In this document: in pieces, positions 25,048 through 33,869 of the stretch
Position numbering within the stretch: position 1 is the stretch's first letter
Layout: the number at the start of each line of letters is the position of its first letter
Source of the DNA: Streptomyces sp. MMG1533
GTDB taxonomy: Bacteria; Actinomycetota; Actinomycetes; Streptomycetales; Streptomycetaceae
Reading direction: 5' to 3'
Assembly: GCF_001279775.1 (NCBI RefSeq)
Contig: NZ_LGDG01000002.1
Coordinates: 14,790 to 78,789, forward strand
DNA length: 64,000 nt
Notes under the pieces: generated by a model
Databases searched by the model: none
The model's input: only the letters and a program-made list of their open reading frames with translations
What the model was told of the DNA's origin: nothing
Position numbers and translations under genes: made by a program

Positions 25048-25548
25048 ATGCGTATCAAGTGTGCAGGCGCCGGCATCGGTCTGGTTCTCGGTGCCGTCGG
25101 ACTGTCGAGCCCAGCCGCAGCAGCCGCGAGCGGCCCCGCCAGTGATTCAGGTATCCACATCAGCACGAGACACGCCGCCCCAGGCTCAACCGTCAGCGTC
25201 AGCACCACAGCCTGTGGCTCGGAGACCTATGGGAAGGGCGAGTCTGAGGCAGGAGGCAAGTTCCACCTCTTCCCAGGCGACCGCCAGGGCGTACTGGCCG
25301 GCGAATTCCAGGTGCCGACCGGAACCGAGCCCGGTAGTTACACCGTCACCCTGAAGTGCCCGCCCCGAGTCAAAGTCACGGGCACGTTCATGGTCGGCAA
25401 CGGCAACCCCAGCGGAGCGGTCGATGCTGGGTTCGGAGCGGCCGACGACAAGGGCACACAGCTTGCCCTAGGAGCGGTGCTGCTCGCCGGAGCCGCCGCC
25501 GGAGGCGCGATCAAGATGCGCCGCCGCCCGGCCGGTGCCCGCACCTGA
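25048..25548 (+). CDS. Secreted, C-terminally anchored small protein next to a sortase
   Basis: The 166-residue product has a signal peptide (IGLVLGAVGLSSPAAAAA), an Ig-like beta domain (HAAPGSTVSVSTTACGSET...GSYTVTLKCPP, with two Cys likely paired) and a C-terminal helix (LALGAVLLAGAAAGGAI) followed by KMRRR. That order resembles sortase substrates, but no LPXTG or LAXTG motif precedes the helix. ATG at 25048 has GGAGG upstream. It precedes the class F sortase gene and is often found with it in Streptomyces. Confidence 0.8.
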   Translation: MRIKCAGAGIGLVLGAVGLSSPAAAAASGPASDSGIHISTRHAAPGSTVSVSTTACGSETYGKGESEAGGKFHLFPGDRQGVLAGEFQVPTGTEPGSYTVTLKCPPRVKVTGTFMVGNGNPSGAVDAGFGAADDKGTQLALGAVLLAGAAAGGAIKMRRRPAGART

Positions 25549-25651
25549 CGCTCTGCTCCATCGGCCCAGCCCCCCGGCCCGTGTCGGTCCGGGGGCTCGG
25601 GTCGCACCCCGTCTTCACTCATTTCGGCCGCGAAGCGGAGGCGCCAGAGCG

Positions 25652-26323
25652 ATGGCACCCGGCGACGAGCCCGTCGAACCTTCTCCCCTGTTCACCTCCT
25701 CCACCAAGATTCTCGCCTGCACCCTGCTGACGGGCTTGATGCTGGTGATCACGGCGCTCCGGGGCGGACAGCCTCCGCAACCTTCGACCGTGCAGTCCTT
25801 CTCCTCCTCCCCACGGCCCGGTCCCAGCAACACCGCCTCGGCCCACTACCCCTCCGTGTCGGCGCTGCCCCCGTCTGATCCGGTCCAGCTGCGGGTCCCC
25901 GCCATCGGCGTGAATGCCCCGATGACGGAACTGACCCTCGACGAGACAGGGGCACTGCGCCCACCATCGGCAGACATGCCGGCCTTTGCCGGGTGGTACG
26001 GCGACGGCACGACTCCCGGCTCAGTGGGGACAGCCGTCACGACGGGACATGTCGACACGCAGCAAGGCCCCGGGGTTTTCTACCGGCTCGGGGCACTGGC
26101 CAAGGGCGACACCATCGAGATCACCCGGGCAGACCGGCGAACAGCAGTCTTCACGGTCGACGCCGTGGAGCTCTACGCCAAGGAGGCGTTTCCGGACGAG
26201 AAGGTCTATGGCAGTTCCGACCGGCCCGAACTACGCGTGATCACCTGTGGGGGTGAATACGCCGAAGAGACTGGCTACCAGGGCAATGTCGTGGTCTACG
26301 CGACGCTGACCGCGGTGACGTGA
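25652..26323 (+). CDS. Class F sortase
   Basis: The 223-residue protein has an N-terminal membrane anchor (ILACTLLTGLMLVITAL) and a sortase beta-barrel from about residue 80. The catalytic His lies in VTTGHVDT and the catalytic Cys in LRVITCGG. The end (TGYQGNVVVYATL) is class F-like. Class F sortases lack a firmly known substrate. The upstream small wall-type protein is the natural candidate partner. ATG at 25652 has GGAGG 10 nt upstream. Confidence 0.9.
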   Translation: MAPGDEPVEPSPLFTSSTKILACTLLTGLMLVITALRGGQPPQPSTVQSFSSSPRPGPSNTASAHYPSVSALPPSDPVQLRVPAIGVNAPMTELTLDETGALRPPSADMPAFAGWYGDGTTPGSVGTAVTTGHVDTQQGPGVFYRLGALAKGDTIEITRADRRTAVFTVDAVELYAKEAFPDEKVYGSSDRPELRVITCGGEYAEETGYQGNVVVYATLTAVT

Positions 26324-26533
26324 CCACACCGAACCAGCCTGTTCGTCATGCCCCGACCCGCCGTGCCCGTGGCCGTCCGATCCGTGCCCGCATGGCGATG
26401 CGCGGCGAGGGAGGCGAAAATGGGATCAGCCGGACAGGAGCCACCCGATCAGCGGACTTGAAGGCTCCGGAATCCGCGAGCGGGACATCAAGGTATCTCC
26501 CGCGGGTGCAGGTAGGAACACAGGTGATGGCTC

Positions 26534-27370
26534 ATGTGCCGATGGCTCGCTTACTCGGGAACGCCCCTGCTGCTCGACACCATCCTCTACAAACCTGCCC
26601 ACTCGCTGATCGATCAGAGCCTCCACTCCAAACTGGGTGTCGAGACGACGAACGGCGACGGTTTCGGCGTCGGGTGGTACGCGCAGGAAAGCATCGACAC
26701 CCCAGCCTTGCTCAAGGACATCGGCCCCGCCTGGAACAACCGCAACCTGAGGGAGATCGCGGATCATGTCCGCTCCCCGTTGTTCTTCGCCCACATACGG
26801 GCGTCGACCGGCACGGCGGTGCAGCAGACGAATTGCCACCCGTTCCGGCACGGCCGTTGGATGTGGATGCACAACGGTGCCATCACAGGTTTCCACCTCA
26901 TACGCCGCGAGTTGTCCCTGCTTGTGGACCCTGAGCTGTTCTCCGACATCGAAGGAACGACGGACTCGGAGATGATGTTCTACCTGGCCGTCACCTTCGG
27001 CCTGGACCAGGACCCGCCGGGTGCCGTGGCCCGGATGGTGGGAGTGGTGGAGCGCAGCGGCCGCGACCACGGTGTGGAGTTCCCGGTCCAGATGACGATC
27101 GCCGTGACCGACGGCGAACGCCTATGGGCCTTCCGGTACTCGAGCCAGGGCGCTTCCCGGTCGTTGTTCTACAGCACCCGCGTGGACACCCTGCGCAAAC
27201 TGCACCCCGATATGGCGTTCCTGGAGGAAGTGTCCGACGAGACCCGCCTCATCGTGTCCGAACCCCTCGGTGATCTGCCGGGTGCCTGGAACGAGGTGCC
27301 CGAGAGCAGCTACGGCGTCGTACATGCCGGAGCCGACGAGTTGTATTCCTTCGCCCCACAACCGGCATGA
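26534..27370 (+). CDS. Class II glutamine amidotransferase (YafJ-like)
   Basis: The 278-residue protein begins MCRWLAYSG, placing the Ntn nucleophile Cys at position 2 after Met removal. Conserved GDGFGVGWY, FFAHIRAST and MHNGAI motifs form the GATase_6 glutaminase site. Length equals stand-alone family members; no synthetase domain is attached. It releases ammonia from glutamine for an unknown acceptor. It is YafJ-like; no egtBD genes are present to support an EgtC role. The start is fixed by the Cys. Confidence 0.9.
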   Translation: MCRWLAYSGTPLLLDTILYKPAHSLIDQSLHSKLGVETTNGDGFGVGWYAQESIDTPALLKDIGPAWNNRNLREIADHVRSPLFFAHIRASTGTAVQQTNCHPFRHGRWMWMHNGAITGFHLIRRELSLLVDPELFSDIEGTTDSEMMFYLAVTFGLDQDPPGAVARMVGVVERSGRDHGVEFPVQMTIAVTDGERLWAFRYSSQGASRSLFYSTRVDTLRKLHPDMAFLEEVSDETRLIVSEPLGDLPGAWNEVPESSYGVVHAGADELYSFAPQPA

Positions 27371-27515
27371 CACGTCAGCAGATCGCGGACCAGGTCGCGT
27401 CGGCGGTCGTCGGTCGTGACCCCTTGCTCCTGCTGGTGCCCGTGCTGCTGCGCCCTGGCCTGGGCGCGCCGTGCGCGAGGCCCGGATGGGTTCTACGGTT
27501 GAGGGGAGACCCCCC

Positions 27516-27554
27516 ATTTGCGGAACGCATTTGCGGAACTCATCTGCGGAACTC
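27516..27554. repeat. 13-bp tandem repeat, three copies
   Basis: Units at 27516-27528, 27529-27541 and 27542-27554 share ATTTGCGGAAC with small changes. They lie 57 bp before the CMD-family gene start and may affect its expression. Confidence 0.85.
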
Positions 27555-27610
27555 GGTTCTTTCCGCCTCACACCCCCTCGGGCTCGAAACTCACCAGGAG
27601 GGCATACGAC

Positions 27611-27937
27611 ATGTCCACTGCATCCGACACCCCTGTCCTGGACACCCTCGCCGCCATGACGGTCGACTCGATCGAGCGATGCGGGCTGGCCCCGGACATG
27701 CTCATCCTCACGCGCATCGCGGCACTCGCCGCCTCGGACGCCCCTCCCATCTCCTACGCGGCCCATATCGACCCCGCCATCAAGACCGGCCTGACCGCCG
27801 AACAACTGCAGGACGTCCTGGTCGCCATCGCACCCATCGTGGGCACCGCCCGCGTCATGACGGCAGCGGGCAACATCGCCACGGCGTTCGGCATCGCCAT
27901 CGCCGTCGCCGATGCCGAGATCGAAACCCAGGGCTGA
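27611..27937 (+). CDS. Carboxymuconolactone decarboxylase-family protein
   Basis: The 108-residue all-alpha protein has the CMD/AhpD core (about 25-95): LTRIAALAASDAPPISYAAHI, then GLTAEQLQDVLVAIAPIVG. The CxxC pair of AhpD-type peroxidases is absent, so a peroxidase role is unlikely and the true reaction is unknown. ATG at 27611 follows AGGAGGG. A 9-bp tandem repeat follows the gene. Confidence 0.85.
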   Translation: MSTASDTPVLDTLAAMTVDSIERCGLAPDMLILTRIAALAASDAPPISYAAHIDPAIKTGLTAEQLQDVLVAIAPIVGTARVMTAAGNIATAFGIAIAVADAEIETQG

Positions 27938-28005
27938 GAGCCGCCGCCCACCCGGCATCGATGACCCGCGCGGCCGGCATCGGACAGAAGACCAAGGAAC
28001 TGCCC

Positions 28006-28051
28006 GTCGGGTCCATCGGGTCCGACGGGTCCGATGGGGCCCGACGGGTCC
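28006..28051. repeat. 9-bp tandem repeat, about five copies
   Basis: Degenerate GACGGGTCC units lie between the CMD gene and the DUF2252 gene, ending 57 bp before the latter's start. Confidence 0.75.
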
Positions 28052-28107
28052 GACGTGCCCTGTGCCGGGCGTCCCCATGGTCGCAGGACCAGGCAGGAGC
28101 GTCCGTG

Positions 28108-29544
28108 ATGTCCCAGAACGCGACCACGGCCATGCGCGCGGCGCCCCACACCACGCCCGAGGATCGCGCGGCTCTCGGCAAGGAGGCGCGGCGCCGCTCG
28201 CCGCGGTCGGGTCACGCCGTGTACAGGCCGTCTCCCGACCGGCCGGACCCGCTGACGATCCTGGAGGCGCAGTCCGCGGCACGCGTGCCCGAACTCGTCC
28301 CGATCCGCTACGGCCGGATGGTGGAGTCCCCGTTCCGCTTCTACCGGGGCGCCGCCGCGATCATGGCGTCCGACCTGGCCGACAGCCCGACCTCGGGACT
28401 CACGGCCCAGCTGTGCGGGGACGCGCACCTGCTGAACTTCCGTCTGCTCGCCTCGCCGGAGCGGCAGTTGGTGTTCGACATCAACGACTTCGACGAGACG
28501 CTGCCGGGGCCCTGGGAGTGGGACGTCAAGCGGCTGTCGGCGAGTCTCGTCATCGCGGGCCGGGCGAACGGCTTCGACGACGCCGAACGCGCCCGCATCG
28601 TGAGCTCCACGGTCCGTTCGTACCGCGAGGCGATGATCCGCTTCGCGGGCACGGGCAACCTCGACGTCTGGTACGCGAAGATCGACGCGGACCTCCTCGA
28701 GTCCCTGGTCGCAAGCCGACTCCACGGAACGAAGCGCGGTCAGAAGAACCTGGCCCGCGCCATGGCCAAGGCCCGCACGCGCGACAGCCTCCAGGCTTTC
28801 GACAAGCTCACGGAGACGGTCGACGGCCGGCCCAGGATCGCGGCGGATCCCCCGCTGCTCGTCCCGGCCGGCGACCTGCTGCCGGACGTCGAGCGCAGCG
28901 CGCTGGAGCGCCGGTTCCGCGGTCTGATCGAGCGGTACGGCCGCACTCTCGCTTCCGACCGGCGCACGCTCCTGGCCGACTACCGTCTGGCCGACGTCGC
29001 CCGCAAGGTGGTCGGCGTCGGCAGCGTCGGAACCCGATGCTGGATCTTTCTCCTGCTCGGCCGGGACGACCGCGACCCGCTCTTCCTCCAGGCCAAGGAA
29101 GCCGACACCTCCGTGCTCGCCGCACACGTCGGCACCAGCCGCTACCCCAACCAGGGCGAGCGGGTGGTCTCGGGCCAGCGGCTGATGCAGGCCACGAGCG
29201 ACATCTTCCTCGGCTGGGAGCGGGTGGACGGGATCGACGGCAAGCAGCGCGACTTCTACGTCCGCCAGCTGCGCGACTGGAAGGGCATCGCCATGCCGGA
29301 GCGGATGCGGCCGAAGGACATGGAGGCGTTCGGCGAACTGTGCGGGGTCACGCTGGCTCGTGCGCACGCGCGGTCCGGCGACCGCATCGCGATCGCCGCA
29401 TACCTGGGCGGCGGCGACTCGTTCGACCGCGCACTCGCCACCTTCGCGGAGGCATACGCCGACCAGAACGAGCGTGACCACCAGGCCCTGGTCGACGCGG
29501 TGCGCGCGGGCCGGCTACCCGCGGAGGAGCTGCCGGCAGCCTGA
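28108..29544 (+). CDS. DUF2252 kinase-like protein
   Basis: The 478-residue protein matches DUF2252 over its length: LVPIRYGRMVESPFRFYRGAA, CGDAHLLNF, FDINDFDETLPGPWEWDVKRL, and later RKVVGVGSVGTRCW and FLQAKEA. The GDxHxxNF and DxxDFDE motifs resemble aminoglycoside-phosphotransferase/HipA-type kinases, which suggests phosphotransfer on an unknown substrate. ATG at 28108 has AGGAG 8 nt upstream. It is followed by a LuxR regulator after 319 bp. Confidence 0.9.
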   Translation: MSQNATTAMRAAPHTTPEDRAALGKEARRRSPRSGHAVYRPSPDRPDPLTILEAQSAARVPELVPIRYGRMVESPFRFYRGAAAIMASDLADSPTSGLTAQLCGDAHLLNFRLLASPERQLVFDINDFDETLPGPWEWDVKRLSASLVIAGRANGFDDAERARIVSSTVRSYREAMIRFAGTGNLDVWYAKIDADLLESLVASRLHGTKRGQKNLARAMAKARTRDSLQAFDKLTETVDGRPRIAADPPLLVPAGDLLPDVERSALERRFRGLIERYGRTLASDRRTLLADYRLADVARKVVGVGSVGTRCWIFLLLGRDDRDPLFLQAKEADTSVLAAHVGTSRYPNQGERVVSGQRLMQATSDIFLGWERVDGIDGKQRDFYVRQLRDWKGIAMPERMRPKDMEAFGELCGVTLARAHARSGDRIAIAAYLGGGDSFDRALATFAEAYADQNERDHQALVDAVRAGRLPAEELPAA

Positions 29545-29863
29545 CCCGGGAAAGGACACCCGGCTCGACCCGAACGCGTATGGGCCTTCGGCTCAGCGGT
29601 TACGGCATCACCCAGCCGGGCGGAGACGTGCTCCGTGCTTTCCGGCCCGCCCTGCGAGGCGACTCGGCTTCGAGCCGACCAGCAGGGCTGCCCCTCCTTG
29701 TGGGGACGGGGTGTTGTGGGTGACGAACACCGCCGTGGGCCCGGCGGCAGGAGCATAAGGGCTGGTGAACGGGCCAGTGGCCCGGTGCGCCGCGCGCCGT
29801 GGCGGAGAGACTGGGATGCTGGAGGAGGGAGCGCCGCCCGTGACGTGACCCTGGCGGACAGGG
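29545..29863. other. Gap with no recognised gene
   Basis: About 320 bp between DUF2252 and the LuxR gene. Short frames show no domain; presumably the promoter of the regulator. Confidence 0.35.
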
Positions 29864-32623
29864 GTGGTGAGCACCGTGGCCGAGACCTCAGAGACCTCAG
29901 AGACCTACGAGACCTACGACAACGCCCAAGGACCGACCGTTCCGACGGTTCCGGCCGTTCCGACCGTTCCTGCCGTTCCGACCGTTCCTGCCGTTCCGAG
30001 CGCCGATCCCCAGGGAGACCCGTTCCTGCGCACCCGGTTCGCCCTCCCGGCGAGGCCCGCCACGTTCCTGCGGAGGCAGCGGCTCGTCGACCACCTCGAC
30101 CAGGCTCGCGGGACGCCGTTGACACTGGTCAACGGGGCGGCCGGGGCCGGCAAGACCCTGCTCGCCGCGGACTGGGCCGCCGGACTGCGGCCGCCGGTCG
30201 CCTGGCTCACCGTCGAAGTGGGGGACCGGCGTCCCGGGGTGTTCTGGGCATACGTCCTTCAGGCACTGCGCGCCTGCGGTGCACCGGTATCCGACGCGGT
30301 CGGGGTCCCCGCGGACGCGACCGGGGTGGACCAAAGGCTGCTGGCAACGCTCGCCGCCGAGCTGAACGAACGCGATCGGCCCGTGATCCTCGTGCTCGAC
30401 GAGTACGACCGCGTGACCGATCCGGAGGTCACGGACCAGCTGGAGTTCGTCCTGCACCACGCCGGGCGGGGCCTGCACCTCGTCCTCGTCACCCGCACCG
30501 AACCGCTGCTGCCGCTGCACCGTTACCGGGCGGCCGGCGAGCTGACGGAGATCCGCGCCGCCGAGCTGGCCTTCACACCGGAGGAGGCCGTCGCACTCCT
30601 TGAGCTGCACGGTCTGAGCCTTCCGGTCCACGCCGCAGGCGCCCTGGTGGACCGCACCCGGGGCTGGGCCGCCGGCTTGCGCCTGTCCGCCCTGGCCGCT
30701 ATGGAGAGCGCCGACCCGGAGCTCTACCTGAAGGAGTTCGAGGCGGACCGCAGTACGGTCGCGGACTTCCTGCTGGCCGAGGTCCTCAAGGGACAGCCGG
30801 AGGAGACACAGGGCCTCCTGCTGCGTGTCAGCGTCCTGGAGCGCTTCTGTCCCGATCTGGCCAACGCGCTGACCCTCCGGACCGATGCCGGGCCCATTCT
30901 CGCCGGGCTGCACCGCGACAACGCGTTCGTCGAGCACCTCGGGCACTCGTGGTACCAGCTCCACCCGCTGTTCGGGGAGATACTCCGGGCCCATCTGCGC
31001 GAGCGCCTGCCAGGCCTGGATCCGGAACTCCACCGGCGGGCCGCGCGGTGGCTGAGTCGTTCCGGATTCGTGCCCGAGACACTCGCCCATGGGGCCGCCG
31101 CGGGCGACTGGGATTTCGCCGCCGGCGCCCTCGTCGACGACCTGGCGATCGGACAGCTCTTCACCGGCCTGCGCTCAGGTGACTTGACCGAGTTGTTCTC
31201 CCCCATGGGGCCCGAGGCCAGGAGTCCCGCGGCGGACCTCGTGCGCGCGGCCCGCGACCTGTCCCGGTACGACCTCGACCACGGACTGGCCCGCCTGCGC
31301 CACGCCGAGGAGCATCTGGCCGGCGACGCGCCCGACCGGGCGGCCGCCCGGCTGAGCTGTGCACTGCTCGAGGCACTGGCCGCCCGACTGACCGGATGTC
31401 CCCCACGGGCCGAAAAGGCCGCCGAAAAGGCCGATGAACTGCGGCAGGAGGTCCCGGCACACCTCCTGGACAAGCATCCCGAACTCACTGCTCTCCTGCT
31501 GACCCATCTGGGCTCGGCCCGCCTGTGGGCCGGGCGTTTCGAGGACGCGCGCGCCGCCCTGACCGCGGCGGCCGGCGCTCCCGGCGGGGCCTCCACCGTG
31601 CTGCCCCGGGAGGACTCGATGGAGCACCTGGCCCTGCTCGACTATCTGAACGGCTGGCTCGGCCGGGCGGAGCGCAAGGCCCTGGCGGCGGTGCCCGAGG
31701 CGGAGCGGGTCGGCCTGCCCCAGCCTTCCGGCTCCGGCATCGGGCAGCTGGTCCTGGCCGCCGTGGCCGTCGACCGCCATGAGCTGGGCCGGGCCCAAGC
31801 CCTCCTCGACGAGACGGCCCGGCTCCCGTCGGGAACGCGTGATCCGGTGATGGCGGCGGGACGAGCCCTCGCCACGGCTCGCCTCCTGTTGGTCAGGGGC
31901 AAGGCACGAGCCGCCGTCGAGGCGGCGGACCCGGCCGTCGTCGCCGCCGTGGCCTCACCCTGGGTGGCAGGCTATGAAGCGCTCTTCGCCTCCGCCGCCC
32001 ACCTGGCCGAAGGACGGCCGGACGAAGCCGCCGAGGTACTCGAGGGCGTGTCCGGCGACCAGCCGGCGTGTGCCGTGGAGGCCGCGGCGATCCAGGTCGC
32101 CGCAGGCCGTGCCGGGGCGGCCATCGACCTGCTCGACAGCATCCGCACCGGGGGCCGGCCCGGGCCGGCGGTGACCGTGAGGGCAGCGCTGGTGAGGGCT
32201 CAGGCCGCGGAGGGTGCGGGAGACACCGCCACCGCCCGCAAGCTCGTGGCCCATGCGCTCCTCGACGCTCGGCGGGAGCGGCTGCGACGTCCGTTCCTCG
32301 ATGCGGGAGCGTGGATCCGGCCCTTCCTGGCCACGCCTGAGCTCCACGAGCTGGCAGCGGGCTGGCTCACGCCCGGCCTGCCGCGGGGTGAGCAACCCCG
32401 GCCGGAGTCGCTGCCCCCACCGCTCGTCGCGGTGGAGCTGAGCGGACGCGAGCGCGATGTCCTGGAGCGGCTGGCCCGGATGATGTCGACGGAGGAGGTC
32501 GCCGCCGACCTCTACGTCTCGGTGAACACGGTGAAGACCCACCTCAAGAGCGTCTACCGGAAGCTGGCGGTGAACCGGCGAGGCGACGCGGTGCGCCGCG
32601 CGCGCGACCTCCGGCTGCTGTGA
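29864..32623 (+). CDS. Large MalT-like LuxR-family ATPase regulator (LAL type)
   Basis: The 919-residue protein has a repetitive N-terminus (ETSETSETYETY and VPTVPAVPTV), then an NTPase domain with Walker A GAAGAGKT (about residues 92-99) and a Walker-B-like VILVLDEYD. A long alpha-helical TPR-like region spans about 400-820. The C-terminal LuxR HTH (ELSGRERDVLERLARMM...VSVNTVKTHLKSVYRKL) spans about 855-915. Such STAND proteins switch on when a ligand binds the TPR part. GTG at 29864 is used, with GTG 29867 also possible; the binding site is weak. Its targets are unknown; the membrane gene 37 bp downstream may be one. Confidence 0.9.
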   Translation: MVSTVAETSETSETYETYDNAQGPTVPTVPAVPTVPAVPTVPAVPSADPQGDPFLRTRFALPARPATFLRRQRLVDHLDQARGTPLTLVNGAAGAGKTLLAADWAAGLRPPVAWLTVEVGDRRPGVFWAYVLQALRACGAPVSDAVGVPADATGVDQRLLATLAAELNERDRPVILVLDEYDRVTDPEVTDQLEFVLHHAGRGLHLVLVTRTEPLLPLHRYRAAGELTEIRAAELAFTPEEAVALLELHGLSLPVHAAGALVDRTRGWAAGLRLSALAAMESADPELYLKEFEADRSTVADFLLAEVLKGQPEETQGLLLRVSVLERFCPDLANALTLRTDAGPILAGLHRDNAFVEHLGHSWYQLHPLFGEILRAHLRERLPGLDPELHRRAARWLSRSGFVPETLAHGAAAGDWDFAAGALVDDLAIGQLFTGLRSGDLTELFSPMGPEARSPAADLVRAARDLSRYDLDHGLARLRHAEEHLAGDAPDRAAARLSCALLEALAARLTGCPPRAEKAAEKADELRQEVPAHLLDKHPELTALLLTHLGSARLWAGRFEDARAALTAAAGAPGGASTVLPREDSMEHLALLDYLNGWLGRAERKALAAVPEAERVGLPQPSGSGIGQLVLAAVAVDRHELGRAQALLDETARLPSGTRDPVMAAGRALATARLLLVRGKARAAVEAADPAVVAAVASPWVAGYEALFASAAHLAEGRPDEAAEVLEGVSGDQPACAVEAAAIQVAAGRAGAAIDLLDSIRTGGRPGPAVTVRAALVRAQAAEGAGDTATARKLVAHALLDARRERLRRPFLDAGAWIRPFLATPELHELAAGWLTPGLPRGEQPRPESLPPPLVAVELSGRERDVLERLARMMSTEEVAADLYVSVNTVKTHLKSVYRKLAVNRRGDAVRRARDLRLL

Positions 32624-32659
32624 AACCTGTCGAAGCGCTGAGTCCGGAGGGAGTCACCG

Positions 32660-33199
32660 GTGTCCAGGACCCGGACCAGGACCAGGACCGGCCCGACCAC
32701 CGCCCGCGGGGAGCGCCGTGCCGAACGGCGGGTCCACGCGGACTACACGGGCGGCGTCTACGGATCCATGCTCGCGGCCTCCGTGGTGATCGGCGCGGGC
32801 TCCCTGGGCTCGTTCCCCCGCACCGAGCTGGTGCTGCTGCTGTTGCTCACCGGCGTGGTGTTCTGGATCGCGCACGTGCATGCCCAGCTGTTCGGGGCGC
32901 GTCTGGCGCAGCAGGCTCCGGACCGCCGGGTGGTGCTGCAGGTGTGCCGTGACGAGTGGCCGATCGTCAAGGCCGCTCTCCCGCCGGCCGCCGCGGTGGC
33001 CGTCAGCCCGCTCCTGGGCCTGGACGTGCAGGGTGCCCTCTGGCTGGCCCTCTCCGTCGCCGTGGCCGGGCAGGTCGGCTGGTCCGTGGCCGCGGCACGC
33101 CGTGCAGGTGCCTCCCGGCGGCTTGTGGCCACCACCGCGTCGGTCAACCTGCTGCTCGGCCTGCTGATCATCTCTTTCAAGATCGTTCTGACGCATTGA
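32660..33199 (+). CDS. Hypothetical membrane protein, about five helices
   Basis: The 179-residue product has a Thr/Arg-repetitive start (RTRTRTRTG) and hydrophobic segments at about 34-52, 56-76, 100-118, 124-144 and 160-176. I recognise no catalytic motif. GTG at 32660 is preceded by GGAGGGAG. It follows the LuxR gene by 36 bp, so co-transcription is likely. Confidence 0.75.
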   Translation: MSRTRTRTRTGPTTARGERRAERRVHADYTGGVYGSMLAASVVIGAGSLGSFPRTELVLLLLLTGVVFWIAHVHAQLFGARLAQQAPDRRVVLQVCRDEWPIVKAALPPAAAVAVSPLLGLDVQGALWLALSVAVAGQVGWSVAAARRAGASRRLVATTASVNLLLGLLIISFKIVLTH

Positions 33200-33251
33200 G
33201 AACGCGTAGGTCCGTGGGGTCCGTGAGAACGCGTTGGTCCGTGGGGTCCGT
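33198..33251. repeat. 27-bp direct tandem repeat
   Basis: 33198-33224 and 33225-33251 differ at one base. The first copy starts within the stop codon of the membrane-protein gene. Confidence 0.9.
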
Positions 33252-33363
33252 CGCCAGGCCACGGGTCACCTGCACCGGGTGAGGCCCGAAGAAGCGCGGA
33301 GGCGCACGGTCGTAGGGAGGAGTGCCGTCCGCCTGTCCCAGGCAGTCCATGGGAGGACAGCTC

Positions 33364-33561
33364 GTGCGCTACGAGATCCGAGTCGAGGGACACCTGTCGG
33401 AAACGCTGGCCAAAGCCTTCCCGGAGCTGGGCCACGTGGTGATGTCCGGCCAGACCGTCCTGTTCGGCCCCGTCGTGGACGAAGCACACCTGTACGGGCT
33501 GCTGGCACGCTGCCAGTCACTGGGACTGCGTGTCCTGGAGATGCGGCAGCTGCCGGAGTGA
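33364..33561 (+). CDS. Small conserved-type hypothetical protein
   Basis: A 65-residue protein (VRYEIRVEGHLSETLAKAFPE...FGPVVDEAHLYGLLARCQSLGLRVLEMRQLP) with one alpha/beta unit and no membrane segment. GTG at 33364 has GGAGG 7 nt upstream; an ATG at 33349 is in frame but lacks a good site. Short proteins of this type often sit near stress genes in Streptomyces. Function unknown. Confidence 0.75.
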   Translation: MRYEIRVEGHLSETLAKAFPELGHVVMSGQTVLFGPVVDEAHLYGLLARCQSLGLRVLEMRQLPE

Positions 33562-33869
33562 CGGGACCGGGAGGTGTGCGGTGCCGGGCGGCCTCGCGTG
33601 GTGACCGGCGGGACGCGGCCGACGGCGATGAGCACGGCGCGGGCGACGCAGCGCCACGGCGGATCACCCGTCATGGGTGACCCCGGCACCGGGTGACGGG
33701 CGTGACCCTGGAGCGGTCGGGTCCTCGCACACCGCCCCCTCACACGCCGCCCCGTCGGCCGTCCGGAAACGACCGCTCGATCACGCGAGGAGGAGCCATG
33801 ACCATGTCGCGTGGTTCGGCATCGCGCACCGGACAGGAACGCGAGCCCGGCGGGGCGGCACCGTGAGCC
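33562..33869. other. Gap with no recognised gene
   Basis: About 308 bp upstream of the YihY gene. It contains repeated GGGTGAC elements (33674-33712), possibly regulatory; no gene is supported. Confidence 0.35.

Noticed and set aside
27516..27554. CRISPR array
   Set aside because: The units are 13 bp, contiguous and without spacers; no Cas genes are present anywhere in the window. The other tandem repeats fail for the same reason.
29608..29874. An 88-codon minus-strand frame before the LuxR gene
   Set aside because: It has no recognisable domain or ribosome site, and overlaps the likely promoter of the LuxR gene.
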